The translations under genes and the position numbers were made by a program. Below the pieces are notes generated by a model that did no database searches, was not told the DNA's origin, and was given only the letters and a program-made list of their open reading frames with translations. 64,000 nucleotides of DNA, taken from the NCBI GenBank assembly GCA_033002965.1, contig JAURVB010004843.1:1-64000 (forward strand), in the 5' to 3' direction. This DNA comes from Piper betle. Taxonomy: Eukaryota; Streptophyta; Magnoliopsida; Piperales; Piperaceae. Below are positions 58,087-64,000 of this stretch, in pieces (the stretch's first letter is position 1; each line of letters begins with the position of its first letter).

Positions 58087-58166
58087 TTTAATCGTATATT
58101 TTTCTTGTGGGAAGCTGGATTTTAGCTTTAATCGTATATTTTTCTTGTGGAAAGCTGGATTTTAGC
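58087..58166 (+). repeat. Two tandem copies of a 40-bp unit
   Basis: TTTAATCGTATATTTTTCTT then GTGGGAAGCTGGATTTTAGC at 58087, repeated at 58127 with one change. About 350 bp upstream of the OTU start codon. Confidence 0.9.
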
Positions 58167-58280
58167 TCACTTTATGTCCATTTGACGAATTAATCAAAAG
58201 GTAAAAATCAGAGAGGACTTATTTGTCCACTAGCCGAAGTACAGGTCAGCATGGCAGTGCGCCATGTGGATCGTAAATTC

Positions 58281-58315
58281 GACCGTTGGATGCGCATTAT
58301 TTTACCCCAACGGTC
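58281..58315. promoter_or_regulatory. Inverted pair of MSA-like (AACGG) motifs upstream of the OTU gene
   Basis: GACCGTTGG (58281-58289) and CCAACGGTC (58307-58315) form an inverted pair. CCCAACGGTCA fits the mitosis-specific activator consensus YCYAACGGYYA, the site for three-repeat MYB factors; the other half fits at 10 of 11 positions. They lie about 200 bp before the ATG. Function is inferred only from the motif. Confidence 0.45.
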
Positions 58316-58513
58316 AAATTATATTTCTATTCCCCCCATCTTCACCTTCTTCTTCTTCCTCTCCACTTCTTCTCCCAATCCCTTCTTCCCTTCTTCATGA
58401 CAACGTGAAGAAGGTCACCAATCACAATCGATTCGATTCGACGAAGATCGGTCATACAATTCGCCTTCTAGCAAAAGCTGGATTGCCAATTATACCTGTC
58501 AATCTTCTCCTCC

Positions 58514-60378
58514 ATGGGAAAGCTCCTGGAGACCTCCCTCCTCAGCCACCTCCCTTCCCTCCCCTGGCCAAACCACCATGACAAGCCCACCCTCCATGAA
58601 CCGGAGGAGGAGCACCAGCAGCAGCAGCTCCTCAACGGGTGGGAGGCGGTGGACGGCCTCTGCGAATCGCAGAGGCGAGCTCTGAACAGCTTGTCCTCTC
58701 ATGGTGTGCTTTGGAAGCACCCCTCCAAGCCCACTTCCCAGCTCTTCCACCTCTTCCATGGAGGGGACGTGGGTGCCGACGGGAACTGCCTCTTCTCAGC
58801 CGCGAACAGGGCGCTGGGGCTCAAAGGGTCGCCGGCGGATCTGAGGAGGAGGGTGGTGAGGAGGTTTGCGGCGGATTATGGCTCCAAGTCCTTCCCAAGA
58901 GAGGAAACGGATTTGGCTATTAGAAATCTATACCGACCAGATTTGGACCTTGGTTGGGGTGTGCATTTCATTCAAGAGGTTAAAGTTCTAGCTCTGAAGA
59001 AAGATAGATCCATGCTTGTTTCCTCCATTGACGATTTGGTCCGTGCTGGCCTCTCCAGGTACCCCTTTTGTCATCCATTTGAAGCTTACACCATTCTCAT
59101 ACATGTTATGTAATGCATGTGGTAAGATCTTTCCATTTCTCAAACATTTGAAGCTTGTAAAGGTTAGTATTCAACCTCATCATCTAAGATCTTACCATCT
59201 CGCAACCATTTGGAGCTTAATTATAGCATTCATATAATATTAGATCTTACCATTTCTCAAAGAATCATACATTTGTAGCTAGTAACATTCAATGAGATCT
59301 CGTTATTGGGAAAATATTTGAAGCTTATAACATTCCTTATAAGTATACAACTTATTTCATCTGGGCATTAGGATCTCGCAATCATTTGAAGTAAGCTTGT
59401 AACATCCCTTAGTACTCAAACTTAGTAATAGTGGCGATTAAGATCTCAACCTTTGTTCAAGCACTCTTTTCATGTAGGGAAGTGCTTATATCGTTCTTAA
59501 ATTTACATGCACAGGGAGGCTGCTGCAGAGAGGGTTTACAAGGAGAAATGCCTCAAGGTGGACAACGGGGAGACATGGGCCAAGTACATGTCCATCTCAG
59601 GGGACATCGCCGGCAACGAATACGACATCGTCTCGCTGCACTACACGGAGGAGGGGCTGCTCTCCATCGAGGAGAACCTCACCGGCAAGGCTGCGGCCTT
59701 CGGGGACGACGTCGCCATTGAAGCTCTTGCAACGGAGTTTCAAAGAGAGGTTTATGTGGTAATGATATGATTAATTACGTAGACGTGATTTGGTGGTTAG
59801 TTTATGAACCGTCGGATTTAAACTGGCTGTGGTCGATGAAGGTTCAAGTGCACGGCTCAGATGCATCGGATGCCGAGGGTGGGACCCTCTTCTTCCTGCC
59901 CCACAAGCCGAGGGGACAGATTTTGGGGCCCCCTGTTTTTCTTCTCATGAAGGGCACGGGTAATTCATAACCTAATTGCTCTCTTTCAAAAGCCCAGTAA
60001 TATTCGTTAGCGTAAATAATAAATCGTATTGAAATCGGTGGTTAATAGTTAGCCGTCAATCTTAGTAAATAATAATACCCACTCTGTTATTTTAAAATTT
60101 TCGTTGTCATTTTTTTATGTTCCTATTTCTAATACTATCTTATGATGGAAGTGTGTGTGTGTTTGTATGTCCAATAGAGATGGGTGGTTAAGTTATCGAC
60201 CTTGGATTATTTATGTGTTTTAATTAATTAAGAGAGTAAAAATCAAGCTAATTCAGGTTTTCTTTTTGTGTGGCATTATGTAGATTGGTGTGGGGCCGGG
60301 GCAGATCACTATGAGCCCTTGATATCACGTGTGGCCCCCATTGCTGCTTCAAAGGAGAAACCTGTGGTCATCTTATAA
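58514..60378 (+). CDS. OTU-domain cysteine protease (deubiquitinase type)
   Basis: Exons 58514-59058, 59515-59758, 59842-59959 and 60284-60378 (TAA) give 333 residues with all phases consistent. The OTU catalytic site GADGNCLFSA gives Asp89 and nucleophile Cys92; the C-terminal block WCGAGADHYEPLI gives catalytic His311. Between them are LRRRVVRRFAADYGS, DLGWGVHFIQEVKVLALK, ETWAKYMSISGDIAGNEYD, AIEALATEFQREVYVVQVHG and FFLPHKPRGQILGPPVFLLM, as in plant OTU proteins. OTU enzymes cleave ubiquitin from substrates; the chain type cannot be told from sequence. The first exon is GC-rich, the later introns AT-rich. The gene appears intact. The low-complexity EEEHQQQQ segment precedes the domain. Confidence 0.9.
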
Positions 60379-62290
60379 GCGTTGATATAAGTAATTTGGC
60401 GGGCTCTAAACAACTGGCTTTGGACTAATCAATTGGTCTAATAGGACATGATCTACTACCTTTATAAAACGACATGGGTGGAAAGGATGTGAGGACTCAT
60501 TTCATCACAACAGAGACAGCAAAGATGAGCAAACCCAGCTAAGTATGGTCAATCTCAAGGCTGTATCAGCATTAATTTATACTGACCAGTGACCAAGCAA
60601 AGATGATTCTTTCAAATTCCATTTTATTAGTTGTTTTAATTAAACCCAGATTGTTACAGCTAACCAATTTGTTTTTAGCGTCGTTTGACATCGATCCATT
60701 CTATAATTCTATTTGGCTTTATTTGCAACGCATGGTTGTCAATTTTGTCACTATTGGATACGGAATGGAGCAATAGTGTGCAGAAGTTGGTTTGTGTCTA
60801 TTTCAACACTTGAAAACAGGGGCAGAGAAATGCAGCAGTAGTGGGGAGAGGTGTGGGGGGGGGGTGGGAGGGCGTTAGGAGCTGTAATGTTTTTGTGTGC
60901 ATTTTTTGGGTGGTGGTTGGTCAGAGCCAGTTCTTCACATGCTAGTAGCAGAAACCAGGGTCGTTGTGAGGTGCAGGTACTAAAGTGGGCACTGGGCCAT
61001 ATTATTATGACCAAGAACAAAACTTAAGATCCAATGTTGAGGGTTGAAATAAAAATAAATGTGTAAAAGCATACATTTCTGCAGCGGAACCAGATCGAAA
61101 CTGAGTAAAAAATATTTTACATTGCAAATCAAATCCAATCACAAACAATAAAAAGAAGTTGTTTCTTCGCGTACGCACAAGTCTCTTCATGAAAATAACA
61201 TCTTGAGAAAACCTGATTCACAAGAAGGGATGTACATGCATGCATCTTATGGCAAGTTATATCTTTTTATAGATATTAGGTTGAGATTCTTTTTAATCAA
61301 CTAGTTATCCTCATATATCTTTTTAAAATGTGTTCTCGACAAAGACAGTCTTGTTATTCGTTCCACGCTTGTATGTGTTGTGGGTAAATTACGTTGGTCT
61401 AGTATTTAAAATTTTATTATAACCTCCAGCGAAACAACCAACATTAATTTCAGAACTCGATTATATCTTTGGCTAATGATTATCAGCCTTTTGTATTACC
61501 AAGGGAAACAAGTAGATTGTGGCCTATACTAAAGTTTTAAATATAAAGAAAGGGTAACCTTAAAAAATCCTAGAGGACCCTAAGCATTGATGCCTTTTTG
61601 CAGAACTCATGTACAAGACTAAGGAAATATAAGATAAACGGGTTACCAGAAGTGGGCCTGATTAAACATGACCTTTAATCAGCTCAAAATGATTTCAGAT
61701 CAGTGGGCCTGGTTGGCATTCCTTGCCAAGAGCAACCTATTTTTTATTTCCGTCTTGGCATGCCAATAAAATGAGGATATATATACAACACGCTATTTCC
61801 TCTTGTATCTTAGTTAAGCCTAATTACTAATTAGATAGGTTCACACATACTTAGCCCTCTAATTATTATGATTATTATTATTTAATCAACATAACCCTCC
61901 AATTATCGGAGATACGTTCAATGTAACACATCAAAAGAAATCATGGCAGCAGCCAAAAAGATTCATAATGGTCCCAGCTGCAAGGACACCCCCATCTCAT
62001 GCAAAGAAGTGTAGATAGCAGAAAGCACCATCTGGATAAGGATGATCTCACCTCTCTTGTCCCAAGGTCCAGAACGGTCTCAAACATTGTTTATACATCC
62101 CCCCGTACCAACCATGTCTAAAACAAGGTGCAGTGTGCAGTAATATAGCAAGCACACCGGAAACCAGAATATGGCTAGACTTGCTCTTCCTGGGAGGCGT
62201 GCATTATTATGACATGGGCAGGGATGAAATGATGAGATAAAAGAGATTGCGGTTGAGCTACTTAAGAGTAGTGAGAAGAGAGTACGTTTC
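60379..62290. other. OTU 3' region and intergenic spacer
   Basis: Beyond a likely 3' UTR no coding region is supported. The antisense frames at 60751-61190 are AT-rich and domain-free. Confidence 0.4.
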
Positions 62291-62313
62291 TGGTGGCGAT
62301 TGTAGCAGAGCTG

Positions 62314-62439
62314 ATGGAGGAGTATACTGAGCTGGTGGCCAGGGTGTTGGAGCAGGGGTTCCATGCCGTCCCCTTCCTACCCCAGATGAGCCTGCGCATG
62401 CTCAGAAGCTTGCCTTTCGCTGCTTCCACCCCTCTGTGA
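62314..62439 (+). CDS. Unidentified short open frame (41 residues)
   Basis: MEEYTELVARVLEQGF.. to RMLRSLPFAASTPL, then TGA. The amphipathic N-terminus and Leu/Arg-rich end look more like real coding sequence than the AT-rich surroundings, and the local GC content is higher. The frame is open upstream to 62275 without another Met. It may be a terminal exon or a gene fragment. I do not recognise the family. Confidence 0.3.
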   Translation: MEEYTELVARVLEQGFHAVPFLPQMSLRMLRSLPFAASTPL

Positions 62440-62536
62440 CTGACCCCGGCCGTGGCTAATTAGGCAAGTTAATTTTTGGGTGTTTTGATCTTCAAGTAAT
62501 GATCTTGTGATATCTAATTTGTACGTTTTAATTGCC

Positions 62537-62540
62537 AGGG

Positions 62541-62588
<48 letters not shown>

Positions 62589-62590
62589 CA
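62537..62590. repeat. (TA)n microsatellite
   Basis: About 25 TA units with one interruption (AATA). Confidence 0.9.
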
Positions 62591-63560
62591 TGTGTAGACT
62601 TGTAGTCTCTGTAATCGGTGCGTTTGTTGTTCATGAGATCGACTGGCTGTTCAATTGGTAGTGAACTTGTCTGGAGTTATGCCTTTAACAAGCATATATG
62701 TTTTTTTTAACTAATGATGTTATTCAAGACAACTATTGATCATTTTAATGATTTAAGGTCGTTATTTCTAACTACGTGAAATCTGACTAACTTCTTATAA
62801 ATTGTAATACTAGAAAATATCATCTTGGGCAAAATTTGTAAATTATATTTATTATTATATATTTTTTTGTTGTTTTGGTAGGACGTTGTAAGGGTGTATG
62901 ATTTGACAATCACTTTACTAATAACTACTATTTTGTTCCGAAGCATCTTTATAATCATATTATTATTATTACTAGAGAGGAAATCTGAATTTGATGGAAG
63001 AGCTAAGAAAGATATTGATAGTTAAGGAGAAAATTTTAACTAATAAATGACGAAATTGAGTGTTATAGCTCAAAAAATGAGCTCGTGGTAGTTTAATGGC
63101 CGTTCCACGCGCCATTTAGCAACCAGTGAGCCGTGTAGGAATAGGATGGACTCGTTCGTGCCCGAGTGAAGGCTTGACACGTTGAACTCGGCCCAGATCA
63201 CGGGACGTTCAGCCTGTAGCTAAAAATTGTCTATTATAATTCCTAATAATGTTAGTATTGGAATTTTTTCGATTTTATAATATCAAAAAAATTAATTAGC
63301 CCTCTTCAATTCAATGAACCGGTTTTCAGACACTTTTCTTTTTCGTTTGCTTTTTTTTTTTGCAACTTTGGATACTTTTCAGGTGCCCATAATACCTGGC
63401 CAGTGGGCAGATCAAAAAGTAGGCCTAACTTGAAGCCTGACGAGCTCAGCCTGCTGCCAACACTAGCTTTGAGCCTTTAAGATATACCTAAGCATAGCAA
63501 AGTCAATGACCTAAATTAGGACAATACCTCCAAGATATAATCGATCTCTACACAAAATCT
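62591..63560. other. Intergenic, no gene seen
   Basis: AT-rich, with a less AT-rich stretch at 63080-63220 carrying no recognisable domain. Confidence 0.4.
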
Positions 63561-64000
63561 TGTTGGGGTTTTTCTTACCACAAAATCCCCAAACAATATA
63601 ATTATTTGATAAAATAATGCAAACAATATTTAAACTCACAAGTCACAAACAAATAAAATATAGAAAACACAAATTTATTTAAAGACCCCCTCTTTCATAG
63701 GAAAATGTCACAATTCAAACTTTTCAATAAAATAATTACAATCACCAATATTTGATCATGAGAGACAACACTCTCCACAAATATAATCGAGTTAAACTCT
63801 CCTAAACAATCTTTAGTAAAACCACTTCGCAATAATCCATGAGAGAAAGCTCTCCGTAAACACAGATCAATAATTATCAATCATAACTAAGATGGATATA
63901 AACACAACAAGAAAATCGAAAATAAACTGAGCCACCGTTGATCTTGATGGAGAACCCACTTTGGTTGAAGGCATGATGAAGAACTCGACGCAATCGATTT
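63561..64000 (+). mobile_element. Possible LTR start, continuing past the window
   Basis: TGTTGGGGTTTTTCTTACC at 63561 resembles the start of Ty1/copia-type plant LTRs. The following A-rich sequence has repeated CTCTCC/GAGAG motifs and no open frame. The other end is outside the window, so this is only a suggestion. Confidence 0.3.

Noticed and set aside
1..64000. Search for CRISPR arrays, operons, biosynthetic clusters or a new multi-gene system
   Set aside because: Plant nuclear DNA with unrelated single genes and transposons; no short-spacer repeat arrays or functionally linked gene set seen.

Overview
This is nuclear DNA from a flowering plant. It is AT-rich, with intron-containing genes that have GT..AG borders, abundant LTR and non-LTR retrotransposon debris, and plant-only families (membrane-type NAC factor, HIPP metallochaperone-like protein, jacalin-related lectin, VAN3-binding/FORKED-type protein). 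GC-rich first exons in the NAC and OTU genes, against AT-rich later exons and flanks, hint at a monocot. That lineage call is inference.

Layout, left to right. 1-4.9 kb: a Ty3/gypsy LTR retrotransposon on the minus strand, cut by the window edge, with a frameshift between RNase H and integrase. 5.1-7.9 kb: a jacalin-like lectin gene with three 211-bp tandem repeats directly upstream and an in-frame stop in exon 2. 8.2-9.4 kb: a CACTA-like terminus and a decayed VAN3-binding-protein-like gene. 12.0-17.9 kb: a three-exon gene for a 56-residue single-pass membrane protein whose 5.7-kb intron carries a long LTR-like insertion. 18.6-19.7 kb: the 3' end of a LINE. 21.2-37.1 kb: a large minus-strand gene for SAS10/UTP3, the small-subunit processome protein, in 17 coding exons. 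One of its introns holds a LINE that is itself split by a 3,028-bp solo LTR with a clean 5-bp target duplication. 37.2-45 kb: gene-poor repeats, comprising three GC-rich blocks, a 32-bp minisatellite, an A/T-rich palindrome, short hairpins, a tRNA-like sequence and a TRIM-like element. 47.6-51.7 kb: a seven-exon membrane-anchored NAC transcription factor. 54.2-54.9 kb: a HIPP gene (minus). 58.5-60.4 kb: an OTU cysteine protease (deubiquitinase-type). The right edge begins another probable LTR.

The genes are unrelated housekeeping, regulatory or stress genes in ordinary plant order. I see no gene cluster or novel multi-gene system. The most useful observation is that several well-conserved genes (SAS10 three times, NAC once) are each broken by one missing base, mostly in short homopolymers, with all other splice phases consistent. 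This fits residual long-read assembly errors better than pseudogenes, and anyone annotating this locus should know it. Other points of interest are the nested insertion inside SAS10, the tRNA-like sequence lacking a standard anticodon loop, and a paired set of MSA-like (AACGG) motifs upstream of the OTU gene.
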